The notes: generated by a model not told the origin, from the letters alone. Shown: positions 47,345-59,085, counted from the first letter of the stretch. The stretch is DNA of 64,000 bases from Serendipita indica DSM 11827 (GCA_910890315.1 CAJVGD010000005.1:682001-746000); one strand, 5' to 3'. Numbers and translations: made by a program.

Positions 47345-47487
47345 CACATTCTCTGCTGGCATTGATATCATTTCCACCCCTCACTCATCTCATGTAGCCT
47401 CTAGATGTTTCGTTCACGATTTTTTCTTTTGGACATAGCTACGCCGGATTCATTTTTAACGACAAATGTGATCTAATGTAGAAGCAA
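47345..47487. other. Convergent 3' spacer
   Basis: About 140 bp between two convergent genes; contains TTTTTTCTTTT at 47421-47431. Nothing else seen. Confidence 0.4.
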
Positions 47488-48919
47488 CTATGGAAGATTA
47501 TCAACTCTCTGTGAAGTGACCGCCTCAGAAGACGAAACTGCAGGTTGAGCTGTAGGTGCATCGGCCAACGGTAACATAGGAAGACCTGGTGTCACAGGAT
47601 CGGTTGCGGGCAACGCATCAGTGCCAGTAGCACCCGGGCCATCCCCAGGCCATGCCAGATCCCAGCGAGTTCTGCCAGGCGCTGGAACTTGGTCGTTGTT
47701 CCAATCTGGTGTCGGTGTGAAATAAGGCGGGACGGCAGGGTTTGAAGAGCTTCCAATGATGCTCGTGCTGGCAGCTGGTCGAGGGCTCATGATCCTGCTG
47801 GGTCCGTCCAGCCGCGATGCACGAGGTGTCACTTCATAGTCCACAGAAGCTCCTATTGGCCGTGACGAAACGAGTTCCCAAAGCGATGAGGGCCTCGCAG
47901 TCTCGGTACCACCGCTCGATCGAACAGTGTCAGTATCGAGTGTGAACGGTCGCCAATGCAGAGGATCCTGCGCGAGAGAGCTGGTTCTGTTGTACCAGTT
48001 GCGCCTGATCGAATTCCGTCGCAGTAAGCTTGACCTTTGCGAGTCCTGCCTGCCAACAAAGGAGTTGATGAGGGTCTCGCTCCTCGACTGAGGTTGGGGT
48101 GCCACACTGCGCGAAAAGTGTCCGTCTGGATCAGACCCTCGCGAGCTGGAATAGCCGCTGGCGATGGGTGGACCGACTTCGTCCTGATCTGCACTCAGGG
48201 ACCATGACTCTATTGGGACGTCATGAAAAAGAGCGGGAAAGTTTTCTCGACGCCGCCGTGCGCGCGAGAGCGACTCTTGTTCGGCGTAGACGTCGTTCAG
48301 ACTAGAATTCCAGTACGCCCCAAACTCTCCATCGTCCAACTCTTCTAGCGCGTTTTGAAAGAAATGATCCCTTTCAGAGGTGGAAACTGTTACATCCTCG
48401 TCGGTCCTGGTGGTGGCTCTGGGATTGGACTCGTCTTCTTCGAGCTGGCGTCTGAGGGTGGATATGATTCTGTTCCTCCGAACCGAATGTCCCAGCCGTC
48501 GAGAGTTGCTATAGATTCTTGCATCCCTTGGAATCGCTCCCAGGGCTGCCGATGTGCGTGTTGCAATTTGGAATTTACGATCGACCGGAGTCTTTCTTGC
48601 TATTCTTTCGGAGTATTCCTGTACACAATCGTTTGGTTAGCGCACTTGCGTGGTGCAAAAAAAGGAGAGCGTACCTTGACTAAGACCTCCATTAGCTTGG
48701 CTGTAAATGAATCTCGTGGATCATATAGTTGAACAAATTCGTCAAAAGTGATTGGTCTGGCGTCATCTTCGCTCCTCTTTTCATTCTTGTGAATTTCAAT
48801 GGCGTCAAGACTGTGTGACAAGCGTCAGCAACTAAATAACCGTTGGGTAACCAAGCTAGTGCGGGTAAGAGTATCTCGGAAGGAGTGATAGCAGAGTGTA
48901 GCGACAAGATGGCCCCCAA
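47488..48919 (-). CDS. Hypothetical protein, Ser/Arg-rich, unknown function
   Basis: Three exons in a consistent model. Exon 1 may start MGAILSLHSAITPSEI at 48919 and splice (phase 2) into LDAIEIHKNEKRSEDDARPI; a later ATG at 48821 is the alternative. Exon 2 TFDEFVQLYDPRDSFTAKLM ends LVK, and exon 3 runs EYSERIARKTPVDRKFQI, SRRLGHSVRRNRIISTLRRQ, ALEELDDGEFGAYWNSSLND to the stop after TSQRVDNLP. The conserved-looking part is the first 130 residues; the rest is disordered, rich in Ser, Pro and Arg. No family recognised. If the 48919 start is right, it begins MGAILS and could be myristoylated like its neighbour. Confidence 0.6.
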
Positions 48920-49665
48920 AAGCTCCGTGGTAGATATTGATGTTTAGCCGAGCGGGCACCGCTGAAAGCGCATTCCAAACCACCTCGACGAACCAATGTT
49001 GGAATAATGCCGTACAACCGTGTCATTTACAACATGAAGAATGTCGAGATAGATGGGTCATTACCCACAAGCCGACGCTTGGAGAACGCTATGTTACGCC
49101 CGAGGCCGATAACTTACACGGATGCCCTGAGTTTCTCTAATAGGATCTCTTCGGTGTGTTGTACCGTCCTTGAGATTCGTTAGTCCGTGCGTTTTGACGT
49201 GCCTCTGTCGTTTACCATTTCCCCATGGTTGCAAGTCAGGTTCAAGTTGTGGAACCCACTCATACACTTCGGGCCGCGCCAAGAATAGACAGAACAATTT
49301 ATTTATCAGGCAAGGATACAAGTAATAACAACCCAAATTGTGCGATGGCGAATGGCATGAGCTACCAGCGTCGACGCGGGAATGCTGGGACATCGATGGC
49401 TGGTGGTAAATGATGAATGATGCATGAGTCGTGAAGTGCAGCTACCAGACATGTTTGTGATATGATTATACCTTTGTGTCAGAGAGAGCTTCGGAAGAAG
49501 AGGTAGCTCAAAAGAAAGGGCAAAGGGCAAGAAGGGCAACCACCAGAAAGATCATGTTGGAAGGAACCCGACACACTGTCCTTCCATTCTCACAAGTGCG
49601 TAAGCAATGGCCAATAGCCAGAGCAACGACAATCCGCAGTGGAGAGGCTGACATCTCTTCCGGGT
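48920..49665. other. Intergenic region, nothing recognised
   Basis: Promoter of the hypothetical gene and 3' flank of the Barentsz-like gene, about 750 bp. Only short frames, no repeats seen. Confidence 0.35.
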
Positions 49666-51957
49666 CTAGTAATAGACTGGAGGTTGATAGTCCTGGGACT
49701 CTCCGTAATGATGCGGAGGGAACGTTTGCATCGGGTGAGCAGAGTGAGGAGGTTGGGCAAATGGATACTCTGGGACTTGCCCATGCATTGGATACCCGTG
49801 AGGATAGTAGTAACCACTCTGGGCAGGAGGAAAGCCATTCCAGAATGTGGGTCCTCCCGAGTTTGGAGTGGCAGCGTGGGGATATGAAATAGTCGGTCCC
49901 TCAGGTGGAGAAACGTACTGTGGTGCCGGCGTCGAGACCTCTGCCTTTTCAGAGTTACCGACAGGCTTGTCTCCACTAGAAGCTTGCTCCTTTTGGCCTT
50001 GCTCATTGCTGGAAACGTTTTCCGGTTTGCGGATGGCAACCTTTGTTGCTTTGGGTGGAGCAAAAATTGGAGCCCCGGTCTGAGGGTCGACCATCACCCC
50101 GTCCACGGAATAGGCATATGAGCGGGATGCATGACGCTCTGGTTGTGGGCGAGCAGCAATGTACTCGGGCAACGGAGCAGCCTGTGAGTAGTCCATGGGG
50201 ACAGACGGATGATAATAAGGGGTCACCATCGAAGCTCCATGAGGAAAGTTGTGGGCATGAGAAAGTGAGTGAGAATGATGGTGATGATGAATTTGATGAA
50301 CAGGAGGTGCAGGAGGAGGGGTATAAACGTGACCGGGCATGGGTGGTGGTGTTGGGTATCCATATGGCATGCGAGGGTCAAACCACATTGATGGATCGGA
50401 CATTTGCATGCCTGGATAGGCTGGACGAGGCATCGGATATTGGTAACCAGGACCATATGACGGCGAGGAGTACGCCGGCGATGGCGTGGTAGTCGAAAGA
50501 TTCGTGATGAGCTGAATTTTTGGGGGGGAGCGATGCTCAATCGACTCTCCTGGCTGTAATGCTGTGACATCAGCCTGTTCGCGCTCGGCTTCCTCCACAG
50601 AGTCCTTGGCCTGTGCCACCTCAGAGGGCTGAGGATCGCTTTCTGGATTCGGTTCGACCTCTTGCTTTTCACCAATATCCAACTTCAGGTCCGGCAGCGA
50701 TGAGTTTTCTGCCTTTGGAGAGGTAGGTCGGTTGGGAAGCTTGACAATAATGTGCCTTGCTGGCTGCGCTGGTCGACTTGGTGATGACGCATCGACAGAC
50801 GAGTCTATTTTGGGGATGCGAACGACATTATATCGTGATTGGCCTGGAAGCTTGACTCGAATACCCACATCCTCTCCATTTTTCGGCTTGTTGAGGACGT
50901 CTTGGAAGAGAAACGTGACGGCATGCTTTGTCCATGCGTGTTCATATCGACCCCAAAGGGAATAAGAACGGCCATGTCCATAAGGGCGAGGTGTAGCTTG
51001 AGCCTGCGATGCGGACGACTGAGATCTTATGGGCCGAGTAACATGACTCAGTCCTCTCGAAGCCACACCTCGTCCTCTGCCTCTGCCTCGAGATGTCTCC
51101 TCACGGTTCTTAAGCTTGGAGGTCTCGTCGCCTTTGCTCATCTCCTCGTAGCCATCGTGTTTCCAGGTTTGGTCGACTGGGTCAGACTGAGGTCCGCCAG
51201 ACTGGGCATCAATAGTGAGTGAACGACGATGTCCTGATGGACCGAATGATCCACGACCTCGGCCACTAAACCCTCCACGGGCGGTCCACTTGCCCCTCCA
51301 CCATCCACTGAGGCTGCGCAAATCCTTGTCGAGCAAACGTTCATCGTGACCCCAGAATTCTCCTACACGGGGAATGTATGCGGGATCATTCTCCAGTCGT
51401 TTGAGATAGACTTGGCGTGCTGACATCCCGCCTGGTCGTTTGTTGACCCTGGGATCACGCGAACTGGCTCTCGGGACCCCTTCGTCCTCGTCATTTCCTG
51501 TATTTTCTTTGACTAGGTCTCCCATGTTGTCAAATTGGACAACATGGACACCTTCCCCATGCTCGTTGGCGACGTCTGACCAATCAAGGCCAGACTGTTG
51601 GAACACTTGCGAGTTTGAATTGCTTGTAGAAGGAACAGGTTCGGATGGATCAGAGAGAGAAGATGTGTTCCCATTGGAAAGGTCCGGTCGCAAAAAGCTG
51701 CGGCTGCTCGAGCGCTGATGCGAGTCTGGCAAGGACGCTGCGCTGGACTGCGACATCGAGTCTCCTTCATCAGAGTGCACGCTTTCCGATTCTTCTTCGT
51801 CGTCTGAACGAGCTTCACGAACGATATCCTCGTCGCCTTCACGCCTGACACGCCCATAGCGATGGCCCAGATGTCTCTCTTGCCTTCGCGCCTTTGTGCC
51901 AGAAACTGGTTTCAGACGGGGTTGCGTGTCAGAAGAACGTGTCGTGGCAGTCGGCAT
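49666..51957 (-). CDS. Barentsz/CASC3-like exon-junction complex protein
   Basis: Single-exon ORF of 763 residues from MPTATTRSSDTQPRLKPV at 51957; the in-frame ATG at 52134 would add a leader that looks untranslated. Residues about 200-300 resemble the Btz (SELOR) domain that clamps eIF4AIII and RNA: DPAYIPRVGEFWGHDERL, an Arg/Gly segment (GGFSGRGRGSFG), and WKHDGYEEM, the tryptophan and KHD-x-[FY]-EE pattern typical of Btz. Before it is an acidic region (DDEEESESVHSDEGD). The C-terminal half is disordered, rich in Pro, Tyr, His and Gln with a HHHHH run (about 50285) and ends YQPPVYY. Expected role: exon-junction complex, mRNA surveillance or localisation. Intron-rich genes here make an EJC plausible. 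Confidence 0.75.
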   Translation of the reverse strand: MPTATTRSSDTQPRLKPVSGTKARRQERHLGHRYGRVRREGDEDIVREARSDDEEESESVHSDEGDSMSQSSAASLPDSHQRSSSRSFLRPDLSNGNTSSLSDPSEPVPSTSNSNSQVFQQSGLDWSDVANEHGEGVHVVQFDNMGDLVKENTGNDEDEGVPRASSRDPRVNKRPGGMSARQVYLKRLENDPAYIPRVGEFWGHDERLLDKDLRSLSGWWRGKWTARGGFSGRGRGSFGPSGHRRSLTIDAQSGGPQSDPVDQTWKHDGYEEMSKGDETSKLKNREETSRGRGRGRGVASRGLSHVTRPIRSQSSASQAQATPRPYGHGRSYSLWGRYEHAWTKHAVTFLFQDVLNKPKNGEDVGIRVKLPGQSRYNVVRIPKIDSSVDASSPSRPAQPARHIIVKLPNRPTSPKAENSSLPDLKLDIGEKQEVEPNPESDPQPSEVAQAKDSVEEAEREQADVTALQPGESIEHRSPPKIQLITNLSTTTPSPAYSSPSYGPGYQYPMPRPAYPGMQMSDPSMWFDPRMPYGYPTPPPMPGHVYTPPPAPPVHQIHHHHHSHSLSHAHNFPHGASMVTPYYHPSVPMDYSQAAPLPEYIAARPQPERHASRSYAYSVDGVMVDPQTGAPIFAPPKATKVAIRKPENVSSNEQGQKEQASSGDKPVGNSEKAEVSTPAPQYVSPPEGPTISYPHAATPNSGGPTFWNGFPPAQSGYYYPHGYPMHGQVPEYPFAQPPHSAHPMQTFPPHHYGESQDYQPPVYY

Positions 51958-52233
51958 GGTGCTACAAGCTGGGAGAATGTCAGCGCCAACGCAAATCAAT
52001 GACGAAAAACGTCGAAGGACGCACGAATGAATGAATATAGCTAGTTTCAAGTCGAGGTAGAGAAGTAGAGATAGGTTTCGCAGTCGCTTTTGCCAAAGAT
52101 CCGATGAGGAAGAGGCCAAGTGGGTCTTTGGCACTGACCCTAACCAACAGATATCCCCAAGCGTGTAAAAGACGCGTATTGATACACGATGCTATGTTTA
52201 AACCACAAGAGTCTTATACACGTACTGTCCTCA
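51958..52233. other. Intergenic region
   Basis: About 275 bp holding the 5' flank of the Barentsz-like gene and the 3' end of TIP41. Nothing recognised. Confidence 0.35.
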
Positions 52234-53268
52234 TCAAGTCTGCAGAGTCGCCACCTCCACTTTTCTACCGATGCCTCGCCAGCCCGTATTCGCACCCTGC
52301 TGCTTTTCTTGAGGACTCATGGAAGAGAGGGTGTTTGCAATAAACGTGCTGTCGGTCAGCGGCGTCAAATCCTCAGGGTCTTCCAGGCGCTATTGCCTGT
52401 GAGTAAGAGTAAGATTAAAGTATAAATAACTCGCCTGTTTGACGGCATCATAAGGTGCTTCCAATCCGATAACTTCCTTGATGACCAAGGGGGGACGAAG
52501 AAAATGAGTGGTAGATTCGTGTGTCAAATGCTCGGAATAGGACCTGGTCGACTCGAAGTGTAAACCGAGAGAGAAGAAATATACATCCAGGCATAACCTC
52601 TAAAGCTTTCGTTTAGACTGGATCGGAGGATACAGGTAAACCCACCAGGCGAACTAGTAGAGATGAAGACCCATTGTCATGAAGTTCATCTTCAAACAAG
52701 AGTGTTTGGGCATAAAAAAGGATTGGGTCGTGTCTCTGTAGCTCGGCCATAGGAATGGCATGTAATGGGTCCTGTGTCTTGATAAATGGATACCGGAGAC
52801 CTTCTTCGTTTGAAACGTGGCCCTCGTACATGGTTGTGTATGTCCAGTCGTACGGCTTGGTTGGCACCGTCTGCGGAAGTGGCGTTTGCGAGTTTGGGTC
52901 AGTCCTCGTGGAATGTAAGCTAGGGATGGGAACAATTTATCAAAATACCGGCTCTTGAGCCACTCATCCGCATAGCGCACTTTTACAGCACCGTCTCCGT
53001 CCTCTAATGGCCCATTCTTGACATGCTGGAGCGCATGCAAAGTATCAAATTGGTATTCCCACCCAGATTCCCGATGCTTCAATCTGATAAGATTGTGTCC
53101 GAATGTCATCTCTGGCATCGGAATCCCGAGCTCCAGGCCCAACCTATCGAGATGAGCCGCATTCGAGATGGGATGATTTTCCGCAGTGATTGTCCACGCC
53201 GGAAGCGTAACAGAACGTGTTGTTTCCGTCTCTTCTACGTGATGCTTTGGGATTGCTCTTCCCTCCAT
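52234..53268 (-). CDS. TIP41: TIP41-like protein, TOR/PP2A pathway regulator
   Basis: Binds Tap42/alpha4 and PP2A-type phosphatases and modulates TORC1 signalling. Starts MEGRAIPKHHVEETETTR. Conserved blocks: ITAENHPISNAAHLDRLGLE, LGIPMPEMTFGHNLIRLKHR, YADEWLKSR, then over an intron PQTVPTKPYDWTYTTMYEGH, DPILFYAQTLLFEDELHDNG, SSSLLVRL, RVMPGCIFLLSRFTLRVDQV. The C-terminal part ends KVEVATLQT-stop after an intron. About 290 residues, matching the family, and no defect. The start codon is only 33 bp from that of the dynein light intermediate chain gene on the other strand. Confidence 0.93.
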
Positions 53269-53301
53269 CTCACAGAAAATGTGGTGGAGTCCAGCTTGGA
53301 T

Positions 53302-55298
53302 ATGGCCACGACTTCCAGGCCTTCGTCACCCACACAGGACCTCTGGTCCTCCATCCTTGACTCGGTTTCAAAGTCGAGGTCCACGCCTTCGAAACAAATT
53401 TTGATCTTGGGCGAGCCGCGGACAGGGAAATCGACGCTCGCCTCCGCTTTACTGCAGAAACCGCTCGATCTTGATCGTCCGAAAGATGATTTTGCTCTCG
53501 GATTCGACTGGGCGGATGTACGAGATGATACGGATGAAGGTTCGTGCATTCTCTAATGATTTCTGGGGGCTTGATTCATTTGGTTTGCAGATACGCTAGC
53601 GAGGATCTCGATCTATACTGTTCAATCGTCAAATCCAGTGCACACTAGCTTGATTCCGCAGTCCCTACCGCCAAAAAGTGCATTAGGCAACACGTTGGCG
53701 ATGATTGTACTCGACTGGACGAAACCATGGACATTCGTTGAACAGTTGGAGTTTTGGCTTCGATGGATAGAAAGGTGGGCGCAAGGAGATGGTAGCCGTG
53801 AACTGGAGGTAGTTCGAGAAGAAGGAAAAGAGAAACGTAAGATAATCTTCCTTGAACTACACAGCAACTGAAATACGCGTAGTACTATATCATTTGCAGC
53901 ATTACACAGAGCCCACCGACGAGCCTCTGCCTATGACTACTGCTACATTGGCATCCTCAGCGTTACCTCTCCCAGCTGGAACTTTTACGAACAACGTCGC
54001 TGGTATACCAATTATTGTCGTCTGTACCAAAGCCGATATGATCGACGACAATAGCGAGATTGCAGGTGCTGGCGCTGGCGGTATGGGAGGCATGGTCAAA
54101 AGTAAAGGTGGCGAGTGGGAGGAGAGAACGGATGGAGTGATGCAAGTACTCCGTACGATCTGTCTCAAATGTATGGGCGTCTCAAGGAGTTAAATATCTG
54201 CTGACCTTGACAGACGGTGCTGCCCTCTTCTATTCCACCCAGGTTCCTACTACAATGGCGGTCCTGCGGCAGTACGCCCTCCACTACCTCTTCCTTCCGT
54301 CGCCGCCCCAGCCTGTCATCGGATCTACAGATGCCCCAGCGCCAGTCCGCAATCTTTTCAAGTTCAACCACCCCGCGAACGCCCTTGACCGAGACCGTAT
54401 AGTGATACCGGCGGGGTGGGATAGCTGGGGAAAGATCAAGATCCTCCGGGACGATTTCGAGCCCAGTCGGTGGGCCGATGCCTGGGAAAAGGACATGGAC
54501 TCCTTTGCACCTACCCGTACCGTCAATGGAACCGCTCCCACCCTCGGTGAATCACTTTTAACACCCCCTATCTCTGGCGGTGCTCGAGCAAATTTCAAGG
54601 TGCTGGTAGGCTCGGATAGAGGACCAGCGGCGCAGTCACTTCCTCCCATCATAAAACCTGTTCCCGAACAGGTGTTCCTCCAGCAACACTACGAAACACT
54701 TGCAAAGGACCCTGCAAGAGATCCCAGGGCGTCCTTTAGGCAGCCCGCTGTGGCGGTCGATGGGGCCTCGATCAGTAGCTCTGCGAGTGGTGCCGGAGGA
54801 GTTGGTGTCGGCGTGGTCGGTCCTCTCGGTAGCAGTTCATTCAGCCTACCGAGCGTGGAAAAGGCTTTGGTGGACATGGAAGGTGGGCCAGAGTTGGATA
54901 GAAGTACGAGGCTGGCGGACCGAGATCGCCTCGCAGCGAGGACGAATACGAGTGGTGCTGCAGCAAGACGAGTACGTGTATTGACCGAACGACCGTCCGT
55001 GCGTTGATTGGTTCGCAGGAAGCAAGAGGCGGCGCTCCTCTTCAACCGCTGGGGATCTCGCAGCAGGTACCACGAAGTGGTGTATCCCCCACAACTGGAG
55101 GAAGTCCGGCACTTCCACAGTCTCAGCATGAGGTCCGTTTCGTTTTCGTTAAAGGGCTGCCGCTTACCACATTCTTAGCAACTCCAAAACTTCTTTAATA
55201 GCTTGCTTTCATCAAGGACTGGGAGAGGAAGTGGAAGTGGATCTGCGAATGCCCCTTCGGCTCCACGAAATCCAAATCCACCTGCAGACTCATCCTAG
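53302..55298 (+). CDS. Cytoplasmic dynein light intermediate chain
   Basis: Subunit of cytoplasmic dynein with a Ras-like fold that links motor and adaptors. Starts MATTSRPSSPTQDLWSSIL. P-loop LILGEPRTGKST; next exon AMIVLDWTKPWTFVEQLEFW; then YHLQHYTEPTDEPLP after an intron; GIPIIVVCTKADMID (nucleotide-binding NKxD-like position); after another intron AALFYSTQVPTTMAVLRQYA, LHYLFLPSPPQPVIGSTDAP. A region KFNHPANALDRDRIVIPAGW, WGKIKILRDDFEPSRWADAW is characteristic of DLIC. The C terminus is Gly/Ser-rich with QLQNFFNSLLSSRTG in the last exon, likely the adaptor-binding helix, ending NPPADSS-stop. Six exons, joins verified in frame. No lesion. Confidence 0.92.
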
Positions 55299-55567
55299 GG
55301 AAGTGGTACTTCCTCCAGTTAATTGTATGTCGTGTCATTGATTCATTGCACGTATCGTAGAGTGCTCGACCGAGATGCTTCAGGTGCAGTGATCCCCTAA
55401 AACCACGGTGAGAAAGGGTTATGCCGAGTGTAAATAGCCCGACTGCGAGGCATTGAATTACGGGGTTTGTTTACTACATATTCAAGGCTTTCTTCATGAG
55501 CTTATATTTGTACCTTGAACCGAAGTTTGGGCTCAGTCGAACGAATCTCACTATCATTGTTTACGCG

Positions 55568-56060
55568 ATGTTTGGCAATCACGAGATCCGTGCTCCCTCT
55601 TCATTTCTGGCTTTGGTAGGGCCACTGCGAGGTCACAATAAAGGATGGGTCACGACCGTCGCATTCTCAACAGACTGCTCACGAATCTTCTCTCGCTCGT
55701 ACGACGCTGCGATTTGATTGTGGACTAGGGAAGCATGGTACGTGTAATTGGCTTGTTCATTATTATGTCCGCGATCTCACAAGTGCACTCAGATGCAGAT
55801 GCGAATGAGACCAAGCGGGATGATAGAGTCTACATATTCGAAGGGCACTCCACTACGAATCCTTGTACCTGAATTCGAACGATGCTCACTTTGCAGGATG
55901 GCTGGGTGAAATATCCTCCGGCAAACGAAGTCTCTTCTGGGTCCCGTTGGACAATCGACATAGACTCAAAACCCTGCGTCTTCTCCTGACTATACAGACA
56001 ATGGGCCCATTTCGTGCAATCCCACTTGGACAAATGTTTGCACAAATGGCGAGCCAGTGG
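55568..56060 (+). pseudogene. Relic of a NACHT-WD40 (NLR-like) gene
   Basis: An isolated WD40 repeat, GPLRGHNKGWVTTVAFSTDC followed by SRIFSRSYDAAI, lies at about 55618-55715 and ends in a stop exactly where IRLWD should follow; LWTREAW follows in the next triplets. Further on, YIFEGHS and then FAGWLGE (also readable as LQDGWVKY) with SLFWVPLDNRHRL (about 55895-55970) correspond to the extreme C terminus of Agaricomycete NACHT-WD40 proteins. Frames and stops are scrambled and no NACHT part remains. It is a decayed remnant of a family that expands and decays rapidly in Agaricomycetes. Confidence 0.65.
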
Positions 56061-56380
56061 TCACTATCCTTGTATACTCAGCATGTATATGCCGCCGTTT
56101 GTCTCCGCCGATTCTTACTGACCTATTGCGTACTCGCTTTGGGACGTCAATCGGTATCAAATTGAGTCAAGTGCGTTGAATAAGCCACATATACGCACTT
56201 TAATTGCATAACGCGTGTAGCCTATGGATATGTTCTTGTCTCTCATCAGGCAATATAATCATCCAAAGGCTGAATTCGAATTAAATGCAATCTCCTTTGA
56301 CCATCTATTTCTCAACACTCGCCGTCTCTACCAGAAGAGAGAGAAACGCGTCTTCAAACCTTCTTTTGCACCTCGCCACA

Positions 56381-58949
56381 ATGGCCTCTACCATTCCCGA
56401 CGATGAAGGAATCGATTACAGCGACATTGAAGCCAAGTATGCACATCTATCTGTGCATCTGCATTTCCTAAATTTGTCAGATATCGCGTCGAGGCGATGG
56501 AAGGCTTGGACAACTGCATCGTGGTCGATGGCGTACCCATCATTGACGAATCTCGAAAAGACAGACTTTTGAGCAAAGTAGAAAAGGAGTTTACGAGACG
56601 TGGCTGTCCATATCCGTCCAAAAAGGTCGTCCTACCATGGGATAAAGCTGAAGGAAAAAGCAAAGGGTGCGTGTAATCACCGAATCTAGACAATCCCGGG
56701 TAGCTAAACCTCTGAAATCTACTACTGTTATAGATTCATGTTCATCGAATTCAATACCGCCGAAGAGGCTGAGCGAGCCAAAGCCGTGATGGACAAACAT
56801 CCATTTGACGCCAAGCATCGTTTCAAGATCAACATCTTGACCGAACTGGACGAGTATGTGGAGCTTGACGAGACATTCAAAGAGCCAGAGCCCGAAGTTT
56901 TCAGACCAAAAGTCGGCCCGCGTCGTTACAGAGACACTGTTTCTGATTTGGTTTACAGGAACACTTGCGAGCTTGGTTAACAGATCCGGCGGGAAGAGAT
57001 CAGTACATCACCTACCGCGGCGACGAGGTGACTGTATTTTGGCACGGCAAGGGATCATCTTCCGAGGTCGCACAAGAACGAAATGTACGTCACTACGTTG
57101 CGATAGATATCTGGATTCTGATTGATATTCGTAGAATTGGACCGATTTGTATGTTCAATGGTCACCAAAAGGCACTCTTCTCGCCACTATACACCGACAA
57201 GGTGTCAAGCTATGGGGTGGTCCGTCGTTCCAACTTGTCCAACGATTTGCCCATCCGATGATCAAGCGGATGGATTTCTCTCCCGACGAAAACTACATCG
57301 TCACGTTTGAAAAGATTGTGATACCCGACAATGCTCTTCAAGGTCCTCAGTACCTTGGAAAAGATAACGAGGGCGACTATGTTGCCGTATGGGATGTCAG
57401 AACAGGGCATCTAAAGCGTACCTTCCCTCGCTCGGTGCTACTTGGCGAGGATGAGGCGACATCCAAGAACCTCATATGGCCGCAACTCAAGTGGAGTCCA
57501 GATGGCAAGTACGTTGCAAGAATTACCCCTGGTCAACAAATCAGCGTCTATTCATTACCCGACTTTGCCCTTGTCGACAAAAAGAGCCTAAAGATTGAAG
57601 GGGTGGTCGATTTTGAATGGTGCCCGCTGGGTGAAAAGGATCGAGAGGACGTTGCACAGGGCAAGAAACCTCGAGAGAGCATATTGGCATACTGGACACC
57701 GGAAATTGGCAACCAGCCTGCCCGTGCCACTTTGATCAGCTTCCCCAGTCGAACACAGCTTCGATCAAAGAATCTGTTCAACGTTTCGGACGTATGTATT
57801 GTACTCATGCAGCTGAGTATAACTCATCATGTTCTAGTGCAAACTTTACTGGCAAGACTCTGGAGACTTCCTTTGTGTAAAGGTTGATCGACACACCAAG
57901 ACAAAGAAGCCGTCTTCGTGTAACCTTGAAATCTTCCGTATGCGAGAGAAGGATATTCCGGTAGAAGTCGTCGAACCAAAGGGTGTGTGGGTTTCTCTTT
58001 ATTGCTTATTCCAGCTCATCCAGTGCAGACACTGTTACGGAGTTTGCTTGGGAACCAAAAGGAGAGCGCTTCATCCTGATTTCGACTAACGACCCAAACT
58101 ATGGGACGGGTCAAGTCGGTGTGCAGATCCGCACGGATGTCTCATTCTGGCAATTGGACAGGAACAGAAACGACTTCCGTATGCTGAGTATGTTACTTGC
58201 TTACTTTGCGTCACTCTCTGACCCGTTACACAGAGTCACTGAGTGGCAAAACTATCAATGTCATCCGTTGGTCCCCTCGTGGTCGCCATGTCATTCTCTC
58301 GACAATGGGATCCAGTTCAAAGTCGGATCTCGAGTTCTGGGACATGGACTTTAACGTTGATGACTTTGGGAAGAAGGAACCAACTGAGAGAAAGGAGGAA
58401 TGGGGATCTGCAATGCATCTTTTGGCAAATACGGAGCATTACGGCGTTACGGATATTGAATGGGATCCCTCGGGGCGGTACGTGGCGAGTAGTGTCAGTG
58501 TTTGGCGGCATTCGGTAAGTAGTATTTCCGACCGTCAATCGTTAGCTCACCAAACCCTTTAGGTGGAAAACGGCTTCGTTATTTGGGACTTTAAGGGCCA
58601 AGAACAGCAACGACACCTCATTGACCGCTTCAAGCAATTCGCCTGGCGACCACGGCCGGCGACACTTCTTACGAAAGAACAACAAAAGCAAATACGCAAG
58701 AACCTGAAGGAGTACAGTCGCGTCTTCGAGGAGGAGGATGCGGCGATGGAAAGCAATGTCAGCGCCGAACTCATCCAGGCCAGGAAGCGGGCTATCAATG
58801 AATGGAATGCGTGGAGAGCAAGGATACGTCAAGAGCTGGCCCAGACTTCCAAGGGTCGAAAGAATGCCAAAAGAAGAGACGAGGAGCAAGAGGAAACGGT
58901 CGAGCTGATTGACGAGCTCATCGAGGAGACGGTGACTGCCCTCGAGTAG
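56381..58949 (+). CDS. PRT1: Translation initiation factor eIF3 subunit b (Prt1)
   Basis: Scaffold of eIF3, binding the 40S subunit. Starts [48 protein letters not shown]. Then [38 protein letters not shown] and a nine-bladed propeller: [119 protein letters not shown]-terminal helix [17 protein letters not shown], where eIF3g/i bind, and an acidic end EETVTALE-stop. About nine short GT-AG introns; every join I checked keeps frame. About 710 residues, full length. Confidence 0.96.
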
Positions 58950-59085
58950 ATTCCTTTTGTCATATAATCTCTGTACAAATTGCACGTTTGATTGATTTCG
59001 ACGGAAATAGCGAGATGGCGATATCCCATGAGTGGCTTTGTTTGTACACCGCGCTGAAGGTACGCGCAATCCTTTGACCCGTACT

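Noticed and set aside
53870-53930. Frame break in the dynein light intermediate chain
   Set aside because: Using the acceptor at about 53882 restores LLYHLQHYTEPTDEP in frame, so the gene is intact.
54689-55129. 146-residue open frame antisense to the dynein gene
   Set aside because: Shadow of the Gly/Ser-rich exon; no similarity or splice context.
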